A stretch of DNA of 64,000 nt from Adhaeribacter swui (GCF_014217805.1 NZ_CP055156.1:1928585-1992584); one strand, 5' to 3'; positions 8,339 to 17,945 are shown, numbered from the stretch's first letter. Notes: a model not told the origin generated them from the letters alone. Numbers and translations: made by a program.

Positions 8339-10711
8339 ATGATCCGGCACACCTTCCTCCTTATTTATCGCCATTTTCTTCGGTTTAAGGGTACTTTCTT
8401 CATTAACCTAGTTGGGCTATCCACGGGTTTAGCTGGGGCTATTGTTATTTATTTGTGGGTGTACGATGAACTGCATTTCGATAAATTTCACGAGAAGGAC
8501 AAGCAACTTTTCCGGGTAATGGAGAACTGGCACGATGGCAACGGCATCACTACCAAGCCCGAAACGCCGCACCAACTGGCCGCTGCCCTGGTCGCCGAAA
8601 TGCCCGAAGTAGAATACGCCACTACCGTTACTCCACCGGCTTTCTTCCCGAAATTTACTTTAACCTATAACAACCAGCACCTCCGGGCAACCGGTAAATT
8701 TGCCGGAAAAGATTTTTTTAAAATTTTTTCTTTTCCGCTTACCCAAGGAAATAAAAACCAGGTTTTAACTGATAAAAATGCGCTGGTCATTTCGGAGGCA
8801 ATGGCACAACGGCTGTTTGGCACTACTAAAAATGTGCTAGGCAAAACGGTAGAATGGGAAACCATGGGCACGAAGAAAACCGTAGTGGTTGCGGGTATTT
8901 TTAAAAATATTCCGCCCAATTCATCCGAAGAATTTGATTTTATTTTGTCGTTCGAGGCATTTGAGCAAGATATAATGCACATGGGCGTAAACTGGGACAT
9001 GCCGGAGCCTTTTAACACCTACGTCGTTTTAAAAAAAGGCACTAACCCCGAATTATTTAACCAGAAAATTGCTGATTTTTTAAAAACTAAAAGTATCAAA
9101 GCGCAACACCGCACCTTGTTTCTGGAGCCCTACTCCCGCCATTATTTATACAGTAAGTACGAAACCGGCGTGCCTGTTCCAACGCGTCTGGAGTACGTAA
9201 AACTGTTTTCGTTAATCGCGGTGTTTATTTTGGTAATTGCCTGCATTAATTTCATGAATTTAGCCACGGCCAGAGCCTCGCGACGACTGAAAGAAGTAGG
9301 TATTCAAAAAACGTTGGGCGCCAGCCGCAAAATTTTAATTTTTCAGTATTTAGGCGAAGCCTTTTTTTTGGCGAGTGTTTCGCTGGTGCTGGCAGTGGTT
9401 TTGGTGGTGTGGTTGCTCCCTGCATTTAACCAGATCACCGGCAAACACCTTACTTTCTCGTTTAATGGTCCGCTGGTTTTAAGTTTGTTGGGTATTACCT
9501 TATTTACCGGGTTGCTGGCGGGGAGTTATCCGGCATTATACCTGTCGGGTTTTAACCCGGTAGCCATACTTAAAGGTAAACTGCATTGGTCGGCCGGAGC
9601 GGCCTGGGCGCGTAAGGGGTTGGTGGTGTTTCAGTTTGCCTTATCGGTGGTATTTATAGTGGCGGTGCTGGTGGTGTATAAACAAATGGCGTATGTGCAA
9701 CATAAAAATTTAGGCTACGACAAAGACCAGATTATCACGTTCGAGATAGAAGGAAAAGTAGAAAAAAGCCTGGAGCCTTTTCTGAACGAAATTAAAAAAA
9801 TACCAGGCGTAGTAAATGCTTCGAGTAAGTTAGATAAGTTTATTGGCGGTTTTAATGATTCGGGCGTTGCACCGCTGGTTTTAGAAGGTAAACAAGTTGC
9901 GGCAGATGAGATCCGGGTAAATTACAACCTGATCGAAACTATGGGAGTACCTTTAGTGGCCGGCCGGACTTTCACGAAAGCATTTAGCCCCAACCCCGAT
10001 AAAAAAGTAGTGAACCAAGCCTTTGTCGAGGCTTTCGGTTTGCAGGAACCTATCGGGAAAGTACTATCGGGCAAAAACCGGAAAATAGAAATTGTGGGAG
10101 TAATCAAAAACTTTCATTATAAATCGCTGCACGAAGCGGTAAGGCCATTGGTATTTACCCTGGAACCCGAAGCCGCCACTACTATTCTGGTGAAGATACA
10201 AGCTGCGCAGCAACAAGAAACGCTGGCCCGCCTGCAACAATTTTATAAAACCTTTAACCCCGGCTTTGTTTTCGATTACCAATTTTTAGATACCGATTAC
10301 CAGGCGCAGTACGTAGCCGAGCAACGGGTAGCGGCGCTGTCGCAGTATTTTGCCGGTTTAGCCATTCTGATATCCTGTTTGGGCTTGTTTGGCCTGGCAA
10401 GTTTTACCGCCGAACGCCGGCGCAAAGAAATTGGCGTGCGCAAAGTTTTAGGCGCCAGTGAAATGCATATTATCTACCTGTTATCGGGCGAGTTTTCTAA
10501 ACTGGTGCTTATCGCCATTTGTATAGCGCTACCGGCAAGTTATTTAATCGTAAAACACTGGCTAACTACATTTGCTTACCAGATTAACTTAAGCCCCTGG
10601 TACTTTATTGGTGCCGGGTTATTAGCTTTAGTAGTTGCCTGGTTAACCGTAGCGGCGCAAGCCGCCCGAGCTGCCCGGATCAACCCGGTACATTGCCTGA
10701 AAGAAGAGTAA
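8339..10711 (+). CDS. MacB/FtsX-type ABC transporter permease, copy 4 of 4
   Basis: 790 residues and the most diverged of the four: it starts MIRHTFLLIYRHFLRFKGTF and ends NPVHCLKEE instead of the ALRSE-type tail. Both FtsX units remain, with KEVGIQKTLGASRKIL in the first (Gln replaces the usual Arg) and RKEIGVRKVLGASE in the second. It is separated from copy 3 by 211 bases holding the GGATT repeat, so it may have its own promoter. The same family role applies: an inner-membrane mechanotransmission or export permease needing an external ATPase. Confidence 0.9.
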   Translation: MIRHTFLLIYRHFLRFKGTFFINLVGLSTGLAGAIVIYLWVYDELHFDKFHEKDKQLFRVMENWHDGNGITTKPETPHQLAAALVAEMPEVEYATTVTPPAFFPKFTLTYNNQHLRATGKFAGKDFFKIFSFPLTQGNKNQVLTDKNALVISEAMAQRLFGTTKNVLGKTVEWETMGTKKTVVVAGIFKNIPPNSSEEFDFILSFEAFEQDIMHMGVNWDMPEPFNTYVVLKKGTNPELFNQKIADFLKTKSIKAQHRTLFLEPYSRHYLYSKYETGVPVPTRLEYVKLFSLIAVFILVIACINFMNLATARASRRLKEVGIQKTLGASRKILIFQYLGEAFFLASVSLVLAVVLVVWLLPAFNQITGKHLTFSFNGPLVLSLLGITLFTGLLAGSYPALYLSGFNPVAILKGKLHWSAGAAWARKGLVVFQFALSVVFIVAVLVVYKQMAYVQHKNLGYDKDQIITFEIEGKVEKSLEPFLNEIKKIPGVVNASSKLDKFIGGFNDSGVAPLVLEGKQVAADEIRVNYNLIETMGVPLVAGRTFTKAFSPNPDKKVVNQAFVEAFGLQEPIGKVLSGKNRKIEIVGVIKNFHYKSLHEAVRPLVFTLEPEAATTILVKIQAAQQQETLARLQQFYKTFNPGFVFDYQFLDTDYQAQYVAEQRVAALSQYFAGLAILISCLGLFGLASFTAERRRKEIGVRKVLGASEMHIIYLLSGEFSKLVLIAICIALPASYLIVKHWLTTFAYQINLSPWYFIGAGLLALVVAWLTVAAQAARAARINPVHCLKEE

Positions 10712-11175
10712 GAAAGTAGCGCGTTCCGCTTTTACCTGAAAATTTAAAATTTTGCTAAAATACCTATAAAGCCGTTTGTGAAGACACAAACGGCGGCCCG
10801 GCTACCTTTAACCAAAACTCGAAATTTAAAACAGAAACGGGGTGGTTTTACTTTTTTAAATTTTTGATCATCCACCGACTTGGATTAAGTGCCATATAGC
10901 CGTTAGGCTAAGGAATTAAAAGGCGGATCTTGGTTGTTTTTAGGGCATGAAACAAGCAGGCCCCTTGTTCTGCTCAGCGATCTACGCCCAACCAAAAGGC
11001 ACCTTTACTAATAAGCCAACCAGTAATACCATGTGTTAATAGTTGGATAAAGCAAGAGAGGAAAAAAGCCGCTTAAAACAGAACAAGGTTTCTGGATGAC
11101 CAGGGTTTGAAGGAAGTTCTCCACTACTACTAGCAACATTTAGATTGCTTTTTATTGTGGACGCGGGATTAACCG
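10712..11175. other. intergenic region between convergent genes
   Basis: No credible ORF. It holds a small hairpin at 10771-10794 and AT palindromes near 10741-10755 and 10853-10868. Otherwise I see nothing I can name. Confidence 0.5.
10771..10794. terminator. hairpin after the permease array
   Basis: GCCGTTTGTG and CACAAACGGC form a perfect 10-bp stem with an AAGA loop, 60 bases after the stop of permease copy 4. No T-run follows, so it may be an RNA-stabilising hairpin and not an intrinsic terminator. Confidence 0.45.
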
Positions 11176-11910
11176 TTATTGTTCCAATGTTTCCCGTTTG
11201 GACCAGCATTCGTCCAGGGGGCCACCCGTGGATTTTTCGCCTCGGTGCCGCCAGTCGCCGTTAACGAAAGAGTAGTTGAAGGAAACCTTTTTACCCACGC
11301 TTTCGGGCGTTTTCGTGAAGAATTCGATGGTTTCGGTATAAGTGTTAGGGTCGGTGGTATAGGTGCCGCCACCAGCGTTTAAAAATTGTTTGGTTTCTAC
11401 GTTATACGCAATCCAATGGAACTGCGTGCCCGATAGTACTTTCATGGTTCGGCGGGGATAAAACGGGTTGGGCCGTTTGCTTACCTGGTCATCCTTGTAA
11501 TTACCCGTAATTACCCAGGCGCCCCTTAAAGCCCCGGGCTTGCCGTCGTCTAAGCGGTTCCAGGTTTGGTTTTTCAGCACTAATTTATTTTTAATCAGTT
11601 GCACCGGGTGGCTCATTTCTTGTCCTACCTGCTCGGGCTGGGCCGAATTCCATTCTTGTTTCAGATGCAGCGTATTGCCCGCTATCCGCCAGGTGCCGCC
11701 GTACGAACTGATAAATTTCTTGCCGGGCAGGTCATAAGTAGCTACCGCCATAACGTTGTCGGTAAGAATGATAACCGTACGCGCCGTAGCCGGCCCGTAA
11801 GACCAGGCCCCTACCAGCTCCGGGGTAGTAATGGCGTGAACGGGCAAAGTTACTAACCATAAAAAAATAGCTACGCCCCAAGGGCTGTATTTCCAAAGTT
11901 TCAGGTTCAT
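11176..11910 (-). CDS. secreted protein with two lipocalin-like (DUF4488-like) segments
   Basis: 244 residues with an N-terminal signal peptide ending near VTLPVHA. The mature part shows two repeats of a short beta-rich pattern: a GAWSYGP... start and a TYDL...SSYGGTWRI element in the first half, then RGAWVITG and LNAGGGTYTTDPNTYTETIEF in the second. This pattern is common in Bacteroidota secreted proteins of the DUF4488 type, whose role is unknown. It is a single gene on the minus strand, convergent with the permease array. No catalytic motif is visible. The assignment is by remembered family resemblance. Confidence 0.6.
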   Translation of the reverse strand: MNLKLWKYSPWGVAIFLWLVTLPVHAITTPELVGAWSYGPATARTVIILTDNVMAVATYDLPGKKFISSYGGTWRIAGNTLHLKQEWNSAQPEQVGQEMSHPVQLIKNKLVLKNQTWNRLDDGKPGALRGAWVITGNYKDDQVSKRPNPFYPRRTMKVLSGTQFHWIAYNVETKQFLNAGGGTYTTDPNTYTETIEFFTKTPESVGKKVSFNYSFVNGDWRHRGEKSTGGPLDECWSKRETLEQ

Positions 11911-12495
11911 AGCGCTTTGTATATTAAAAAATTACAAACATACTAAAAGGTTGAGATGCCGATCGTGTTATTGGAAGTTCCGGAAAAATTTTAAAAAAAG
12001 CTAGCCACTTAGTAGCCAGTATCCGGTTTTGCAAATAGCAAGGCTGGCCGGTGCCTGGTAGATGAATCTGAAAAAGGTAACTTGCTTCAGTGAAACTTGT
12101 TATTTTAAAGAGTAAAAGATTATCTCATTTTTTAAGATGCTTATCTGAACTCTAACGCACGTTCATTTTAAATTTTAAAAATTTCCCCCAACATATCCCG
12201 TGGATAATCTTCTTCAGAATTTGCCAGCGCAAACAGGTTTGTAGGCCGCGCGGGTAATAGAAGCTTGTTCCAAAATCAGACAAAAGTTGTATCGGAAACG
12301 AACAATTATTACCCATCAGAATCTGCTGGCGCAGCGTAAAATGCTGGTAGTAAGTTATATGCCGTTCTGGCACTTTTATTACATCTATTTTAGTAATTTA
12401 TAACCAGTGTTTTTAAAAATACAAGTAGCCGTGTGTAATACGAATAACGGGTGCATCGTGCCTTTACAAGTAAATAACTACTACCTTTAATTATC
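11911..12495. other. intergenic region
   Basis: A 73-codon minus frame at 12152-12373 gives a Cys/Phe/Tyr-rich translation with no resemblance to a family, and I reject it. An AT palindrome block lies at 12168-12186. The 3' part should carry the promoter of the toast-rack gene. No other structure recognised. Confidence 0.4.
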
Positions 12496-13272
12496 ATGAA
12501 AAACTTTATTCCACTTACGATTTTATCTTTATTTGGCGCGGGAGTGCTTATGCTTACGGATTGTTCCCCGGTGCAGGCCCAGCATACTACTTCGCAGAGC
12601 TTGGATTTAAAAAATGTAAAAACGCTGCAAGCCGATATCCAGATTAATGCTGGTACTTTAAAACTTACGGCGCAAAATACTTCTAAAGCTGATGCCCGGT
12701 TTACCTACAGCAAAGACGCCTGGAAACCCCAGGTAAAATACAACGGGGAACCCGATAAAGGCTCACTGTCGATTAAACAGCCCGAAGAGAAAAACACTAA
12801 CATGAAAGATAAAGACCGGAATGAATGGAATATTATCTTACCGCAAGGTGTAGCTACCAGCCTGAAATTACGCATGGGAGCCGGCGAAAGCAACGTAGAC
12901 CTGCGCGGTGCCAGACTGACCCGGGTAGTAATGGATGCCGGAGCCGGTGAATTTAACGTGAACCTGGCTAATACCTCGGTAAGTGAGCTAGACGTGAACG
13001 CCGGCGTAGGCGAAGTAAACCTGGACTTATCGGGCAAACGCAACACGGATTTAAAAGCCAGCATTAATGGCGGTATCGGCAGCTTAAACCTGATATTGCC
13101 GCGGCAAACCGGTGTGCGGGTAAAAGTAAACGGCTTGGGTGGCCTCGATAGCAACGGCCTTAAAAAACAAGGCGGCTATTACGTAAACGAAGCTTACGGC
13201 AAAACCCCACATACGCTGGAAATAACCATTAACGGTGGCCTGGGCAGCGTAGACTTAGCCCTGGAAAACTAA
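12496..13272 (+). CDS. secreted toast-rack (LiaF/DUF2154-like) beta-helical protein
   Basis: 258 residues. A signal peptide (hydrophobic residues 6-20, with a Cys at 23 in LTDC and a possible cleavage after VQAQ) is followed by a regular series of short beta segments. GAGESNVDLRG, GAGEFNVNLA, GVGEVNLDLSG, GGIGSLNLILP and GGLGSVDLALE recur every 20-30 residues, which is the pattern of toast-rack domains. In Firmicutes related domains in LiaF sense or relay cell-envelope stress. Here there is no membrane anchor beyond the signal, so the protein is periplasmic or surface-exposed. Partner unknown. Confidence 0.7.
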   Translation: MKNFIPLTILSLFGAGVLMLTDCSPVQAQHTTSQSLDLKNVKTLQADIQINAGTLKLTAQNTSKADARFTYSKDAWKPQVKYNGEPDKGSLSIKQPEEKNTNMKDKDRNEWNIILPQGVATSLKLRMGAGESNVDLRGARLTRVVMDAGAGEFNVNLANTSVSELDVNAGVGEVNLDLSGKRNTDLKASINGGIGSLNLILPRQTGVRVKVNGLGGLDSNGLKKQGGYYVNEAYGKTPHTLEITINGGLGSVDLALEN

Positions 13273-13458
13273 GCCTCCAGGCAGGAAAATAATATTTTTG
13301 GGTGCCGGAACTATAAGTTAGTACGTTTAAGGTGCGAGCCAAAACCGGTTATTTTTCGGTAAATTTTAAGAGATGGAGTTGGCTGAAAATAGAAATAAAA
13401 CCTATCTTTATCATCCGGATATTTCTAGCAAACCACTTTATTCTTACTTTTAAATCAC

Positions 13459-13896
13459 ATGAAAAAAGGCTTTTTTTTAATTTTTACCTTATTTGTATTA
13501 GCCCTGAACACGCAGGCGCAAACCCAATCGAAAGATGAAAAAGAAGTAGCTGCTGCCGTAGCGAAGCTGCGCCAAGGCATGCTCGATGGCGACAAAAATG
13601 CGCTGGACCAAGTTACGTCTGCGGATTTAACCTACGGTCACTCTAACGGCAAGCTAGAAGATAAAGCCACTTTTATCAGCGTGTTAGCCAGCGGCGAAAA
13701 CGATTTTGTGACCATGGATGTAACCGACCAAACCATTAAAATATTAGGCAATACCGCTATTGTACGCCATAACTTTTCGGCTCAGACTAATAACGGCGGT
13801 ACGCCCGGCAGCACCAAGCTAGGGGTATTGTTAGTGTGGCAAAAGCAACAAGGCAAATGGAAATTAGTAGCCCGCCAAGCTTTTAAACTAACCTAA
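13459..13896 (+). CDS. secreted SnoaL/NTF2-fold protein (DUF4440)
   Basis: 145 residues with a clear signal peptide (MKKGFFLIFTLFVLALNTQAQ). The mature part follows the DUF4440 pattern: a helix with VAAAVAKLRQGMLDGDKNALDQVTSADLTYGHSNG, a strand with KILGNTAIVRHNFSA, and a C-terminal strand WQKQQGKWKLVARQAFKL. The NTF2 fold binds small ligands or is a scaffold, and no catalytic role can be assigned. The start at 13459 is chosen because it places the signal peptide at the N-terminus. A strong hairpin follows 41 bases after the stop. Confidence 0.8.
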   Translation: MKKGFFLIFTLFVLALNTQAQTQSKDEKEVAAAVAKLRQGMLDGDKNALDQVTSADLTYGHSNGKLEDKATFISVLASGENDFVTMDVTDQTIKILGNTAIVRHNFSAQTNNGGTPGSTKLGVLLVWQKQQGKWKLVARQAFKLT

Positions 13897-13937
13897 AATC
13901 TGAAAAAATCAGGTAAATAGTACCTTGGATTATAACT

Positions 13938-13982
13938 AAACAAAATAGCCTGGCTGTTCTTCACGGCCAGGCTATTTTGTTT
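13938..13982. terminator. strong intrinsic terminator hairpin
   Basis: AACAAAATAGCCTGGC and its complement form a 17-bp stem (13938-13954 with 13966-13982) around an 11-base loop. It is A-rich on the left and T-rich on the right, so it can work in both directions. It lies just after the DUF4440 gene. Confidence 0.8.
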
Positions 13983-14038
13983 ACACGAAAAACAAACTTT
14001 TAAGTAGATGGTTTTGATTTTCCTAGTTGTCCTATGTT

Positions 14039-14220
14039 GTGCTTAGAGTTAGCATAGCGCTCTAAGTACTTTTGTGCGGCCAATCTCTGATTGGTGTTTA
14101 TCTGAATGCATAGTTACGCCAATCAGGGGATTGGCTATCCGGAAAATGCGTATAGACCGCTAACGCGAACTCTACGCATAGCTAAAGTGCTCTTGGGTGA
14201 AATACTTTTGTTTGATAGAT
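14039..14220. repeat. palindrome-rich intergenic element
   Basis: GCCAATCTCTGATTGG (14079-14094) and CCAATCAGGGGATTGGC (14119-14135) are inverted copies, and each half is itself partly palindromic, so alternative hairpins can form. Flanking words such as GCTCTAAGTACTTTTG and GTGCTCTTGGGTG look loosely related. No ORF. Possibly a decayed small mobile element. Confidence 0.35.
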
Positions 14221-14236
14221 CATCAGCAAATATTAA

Positions 14237-14274
14237 TAGCAAAGCCCGGTAGTTGATTCTACCGGGCTTTGCTA
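14237..14274 (-). terminator. intrinsic terminator of the PQQ dehydrogenase operon
   Basis: TAGCAAAGCCCGGTAG at 14237-14252 pairs perfectly with 14259-14274 around a 6-base loop. It lies 36 bases after the dehydrogenase stop on the minus strand and is followed on that strand by a T-rich run. Confidence 0.75.
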
Positions 14275-14309
14275 TGGTAATTTCTCTTAAAAATAAAAAA
14301 TTTAAAAAT

Positions 14310-16544
14310 TTACGGTAATGCGAAAGCCACGTAAGTTCCTCCGGGTTTTAATCGGTAACGGGTACCACCGGCCGCGATTACTACGTATTGTTTCCCGTCT
14401 ACCATATAGGTAATGGGCGTGGCAAAACCACCGGCTGGTAATTGATATTCCCATACTACTTTACCGGTTTTTTTATCAAAAGCCCGTAATTTTTCGTCGT
14501 AAGTGGCAGCAATAAATACCAAGCCACCGGCAGTTACTACGGGGCCACCGTGGTTTTCGGTGCCGGTAGGCGGAATGCCTTTCTTGGTTAACTCGGGGTA
14601 TTCGCCCAGTGGTACGCGCCACAGATATTCGCCGGTATTTAAGTCAATGGCGTTCATGGTGCCCCAAGGCGGTTTTATGGCCGGATAATTATCCTGATCC
14701 CGGAATTGCGTGTAGCCGTTGTTTAAAAAAGGCGGCACGTACGGAAAATTGCTGTTCTCGCCGGCTTTTAAATTTTGTCCCGCATTATGAAAATCAGTGG
14801 CCACCGAAGCCGTAGCGCCCGGATTAGGTTTCGCTTCGGTATTCAGTAAAAAGTTAACGATGGCTTCGCGGTCCTGCTCCGGAATATGCTGGAACGACGG
14901 CATGCGGCCGCGACCGGTCCGAATGGTAGCGGCAATTTGCTCGCGGGTTAGCCGTTTGCCCACGTCAGTTAATACCGGGTAAGCCTGAGCCTGGTCGCCG
15001 CCGCCGCTGCCTTTACCGTCTACGCCGTGGCAAACCGCACAGGTACTGTTAAACAGTGATTTTCCTTTAGAAACAACCCCTTGGTCCTGGTTACGCATGT
15101 CACGCATTTTCAGCCACCACAGCATTTCGTTGGAGTTCTGATACAAAATACCATCCGGATCGGCCGCATTGCCGCCCCATTCGGCGCCTCCACCAAAACC
15201 AAAAAACAACGATCCTTCTATGCTGGGCGGCATGTATTTGCTGCCGCGCAAGCTGTTTTGGAAACGATCCAGCACGTAAGCTCGGGCTTGCGGCGTGCGG
15301 TCGGTAATGTCGGCTTCGGTGAGTTCCTGCCGGGCAAACGGCGCCGGCTTGGTAGGAATAGGTTGCGTAGGTGAGGGATGCTCGCCGGGCAAAGCCGGGC
15401 TGGTAGGTACCGGCACTTCTTTTACCGGAAACAAAGGCGTACCCGTATCGCGGTCGAAAACAAAAATTAACCCGTCTTTGGTGGCCTGTACCACCGCATC
15501 TACCAGTTTCCCGTTATGTTTTACCGTTACGAGGTTCGGTGGGCAAGGCAAGTCGCGGTCCCAAAGGTCGTGGTGCTGCGTTTGGAAATGCCACACCCGT
15601 TTCCCGGTTTGCGCATCTAAGGCCAGTACCGAGTTCGCGAATAAATTGTCGCCTTTGCGGGCACCGCCGTAAAAATCTACCGCCGCCGAACCGGTTCCGG
15701 TATACACAATTCCCCGCTTTTCGTCGACTACTAAACCGCTCCAGGCGTTGGCGCCGCCCATATTTTTGTAAGCATCTTTGGGCCAGGTTTCGTAGCCGTA
15801 CTCGCCGGGCCTTGGGATGGTATGGAACACCCACTTGAGTTTACCCGAACGGATGTTAAAAGCCCGGATGTAACCCGGCGCGGCATCGCCGTATTCCGAT
15901 ACGCGTGAGCCCACAATTAAAAAATCTTTGTACACTACGCCGGGCGTCGTCATATCCACGGACAAACTATTCACATCGTGGTCAAAGGTTTCGCGGTCAC
16001 CGAGGCCTTCGTGTAAATCTACTTCGCCGTTATTTCCAAAGCTGGCTACTTTCTCGCCGGTTAAGGCATTAATAGCGTACAAAAACGGCCCGGCCGCATA
16101 CAAAATGCGTTTATCGTTGCCGTCTTCCCAGTAAGATACGCCCCGGATTGGGTGAAACCGGGGCTTTTTACCGGGTTCGGCAAAAGGATCGAATTTCCAA
16201 AGCTGCTCGCCAGTAGCGGCCCGCACGGCAAAAAGTTTAAGGCGAGGTGTAGTGCCGTATAAAATGCCGTTTACCACAATGGGCTGGCATTGAATTTCGC
16301 CGCCGCGCTCGTTGGGGTTGTTGTTTTCGCCGGTGTCGTAGGACCAGGCTAATGTTAAATTTTTAACATTTTCGGTGTTAATCTGGGTTAAGGGCGAGTA
16401 GCGGTTACCGGCTTTGTTGCCGCCGTATTCCCGCCAATCTTCGTTATTGGTGGCTAAGCTGGTTTTGTTTTTTTCGGGTCCGGATTGTACGCAGCTTCCC
16501 AAAAGCAGCAGACCCGCTGCCAGGAATTTTAATCGGTGATTCAT
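14310..16544 (-). CDS. PQQ-dependent sugar/alcohol dehydrogenase with inserted cytochrome c domain
   Basis: 744 residues. A lipoprotein-type signal (LLLLGSC) is followed by the eight-bladed quinoprotein propeller. WREYGGNKAGNRYSPLTQI starts the first blade, HHDLWDRDLP lies mid-protein and TGTENHGGPVVTAGG is near the end. A cytochrome c domain with the heme motif CAVCH and a later PSFQHIPEQD segment is inserted around residues 490-575, so the enzyme can pass electrons from PQQH2 to its own heme. Family members oxidise aldoses, quinate/shikimate or alcohols in the periplasm. A sugar substrate is inferred from the aldose-epimerase-like neighbour 3 bases upstream and the aldonate-type genes nearby. 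The native Cys suggests membrane anchoring. Confidence 0.88.
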   Translation of the reverse strand: MNHRLKFLAAGLLLLGSCVQSGPEKNKTSLATNNEDWREYGGNKAGNRYSPLTQINTENVKNLTLAWSYDTGENNNPNERGGEIQCQPIVVNGILYGTTPRLKLFAVRAATGEQLWKFDPFAEPGKKPRFHPIRGVSYWEDGNDKRILYAAGPFLYAINALTGEKVASFGNNGEVDLHEGLGDRETFDHDVNSLSVDMTTPGVVYKDFLIVGSRVSEYGDAAPGYIRAFNIRSGKLKWVFHTIPRPGEYGYETWPKDAYKNMGGANAWSGLVVDEKRGIVYTGTGSAAVDFYGGARKGDNLFANSVLALDAQTGKRVWHFQTQHHDLWDRDLPCPPNLVTVKHNGKLVDAVVQATKDGLIFVFDRDTGTPLFPVKEVPVPTSPALPGEHPSPTQPIPTKPAPFARQELTEADITDRTPQARAYVLDRFQNSLRGSKYMPPSIEGSLFFGFGGGAEWGGNAADPDGILYQNSNEMLWWLKMRDMRNQDQGVVSKGKSLFNSTCAVCHGVDGKGSGGGDQAQAYPVLTDVGKRLTREQIAATIRTGRGRMPSFQHIPEQDREAIVNFLLNTEAKPNPGATASVATDFHNAGQNLKAGENSNFPYVPPFLNNGYTQFRDQDNYPAIKPPWGTMNAIDLNTGEYLWRVPLGEYPELTKKGIPPTGTENHGGPVVTAGGLVFIAATYDEKLRAFDKKTGKVVWEYQLPAGGFATPITYMVDGKQYVVIAAGGTRYRLKPGGTYVAFALP

Positions 16545-16547
16545 TTA

Positions 16548-17534
16548 TTAATTCGTTGATGCAGTTTTAGGAAAAGTGTAAAAGTCGTAGTTAATTTTCC
16601 ATTTCATTTCTTGCCCGGGGGCAGCATTTATGGAAATGTAAGGTTCGGGGCAAGAGGTAGTGGCGCAGGCCCAATACACAATTTTTAAAATCGGTTGGTC
16701 GCTCGTCATCCGCACACCGGCACCGGTTTTTTTATTCTCAATTCTAAAATCATAATCTTTAGCGCTGGTGCCAAAGCCTTCTAAGCCGCTGCTAAATACA
16801 CTCTCGCCTTTGTTTAAAGGGCGGGTGTAAGTGAGCTTATTGTTGCCGGCCAGCACAATGTCGCCAAAGCCTTTGCCTTGGGCTTGCACGTTAAACGGGA
16901 ACTTTACTTCGATGCCGGGGCCGGTAGGCTCATTATCGATGGTGAAAAAGTTGTGATTGTATACGCTGGTGGCTATGGCTTTTTTGCCGGTGTTTTTTAA
17001 GCTATGTTCCAGTACCAGTTGCGGTTTGTCTTTCATTAACCGCACTGTTTTCCGGTAGATGTAGGAATAGCCAGCGGCATCTTTCAGTTCATGAGTAAAT
17101 TCTACGCGGTCGGCTTTTTTGCTTACCGTCCATTTGCCAGGGTCCACGATGTCGTAGTATTTCGCGAAGGCGTATTTCGAGTCGTCGGCTTTGCGCAAAG
17201 CGCCCACGCCAATTTTTAAAAAAGTATCGCCGGGTTTGGCTTCGTCGTAGCCCAATACAGTAAATTCTTCTACCGGCCCAGTGGCCGATTCGTGCACTTT
17301 AGGATCGTATTTTTCGAACCACTGGCTAAAATACTGGTGCCCCTGGTACTCCAGGCTGGCAATCACACCCGACCAATCAAAACGGGTGCCCTGGTAAAAG
17401 CCTTGCTGCGCATCGGGTAAATACAGCGTAGCTTTCACGGATTCGTTTTTAATGTCGGCCTGCGGGAAATTGGCTACCCAGATGGCACTGGATAAGCTGA
17501 TTAATGTACAGGTTAATAAGAGTAATTTCTTCAT
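16548..17534 (-). CDS. secreted aldose-1-epimerase-fold protein
   Basis: 328 residues with a signal peptide (MKKLLLLTCTLISLSSAIW). The body resembles the galactose-mutarotase beta-sandwich used by bacterial hypothetical proteins: an early YLPDAQQGFYQGTRFDWSG segment, YSYIYRKTVRLMKDKPQL, and SVYNHNFFTIDNEPTGPGI, where a catalytic-type His would sit. It ends 3 bases before the PQQ dehydrogenase start, so both are on one transcript. A mutarotase would supply the anomer the dehydrogenase uses, which fits the pairing. Substrate and activity are inference. Confidence 0.65.
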   Translation of the reverse strand: MKKLLLLTCTLISLSSAIWVANFPQADIKNESVKATLYLPDAQQGFYQGTRFDWSGVIASLEYQGHQYFSQWFEKYDPKVHESATGPVEEFTVLGYDEAKPGDTFLKIGVGALRKADDSKYAFAKYYDIVDPGKWTVSKKADRVEFTHELKDAAGYSYIYRKTVRLMKDKPQLVLEHSLKNTGKKAIATSVYNHNFFTIDNEPTGPGIEVKFPFNVQAQGKGFGDIVLAGNNKLTYTRPLNKGESVFSSGLEGFGTSAKDYDFRIENKKTGAGVRMTSDQPILKIVYWACATTSCPEPYISINAAPGQEMKWKINYDFYTFPKTASTN

Positions 17535-17561
17535 GCGTTACTTGTTTGTTTTGTTATTTAT

Positions 17562-17615
17562 GGCGCGAGCGTCTTCGCTCGTGTTTACCTATTTAGGAGG
17601 CCTCTGGCCGGGCTG
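17562..17615. repeat. GCGAGCG hairpin element, copy A
   Basis: GGCGCGAGCGTCTTCGCTCG forms a tight hairpin and is followed by an AGGCCTCTGGC word. A second copy lies at 56081-56134 with the same hairpin and tail. Confidence 0.7.
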
Positions 17616-17761
17616 ATGCTTTAGCTAAAATCTACTAATTATCGTTCGCCCTACTATGGCGCGGATTTACTTCCATGCCTACCAGTTAAAGCAAGTTTAT
17701 TCTCGTTCGTATAGCTAGCTGAGTAGCTTTATTTCTAAGTGAAGCTGTTTCATAGTTTAGG

Positions 17762-17845
17762 TCTTGTTCTTTTTGTCTTGACACAAAAAGAACCAAAAAA
17801 GTCAAGACGCTAAAAACTCGCTGAACGCTCGAACAGTTTAGCGTC
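17762..17845. repeat. 84-bp dispersed repeat with two hairpins, copy A
   Basis: This segment is identical over 84 bases to 55915-55998. It contains GTTCTTTTTGT paired with ACAAAAAGAAC, and GACGCTAAA paired with TTTAGCGTC. Weaker similarity extends upstream to a CTATGGCGCGGA word (17653 and 55793) and downstream through TGCACCTGGAACG. No ORF. It could be a small RNA gene or a MITE. Confidence 0.8.
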
Positions 17846-17945
17846 GTTTTCTGCACCTGGAACGACTACTTGTTGCATCGCTGGCTAGCAAGATTTTAAA
17901 AAATTTAAATTTTTTTCACAGTTTCATCTATTCAATACATCGGTG

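Noticed and set aside
12152-12373. 73-codon minus frame in the gap before the toast-rack gene
   Set aside because: Overlaps an AT palindrome and gives an unlikely translation.
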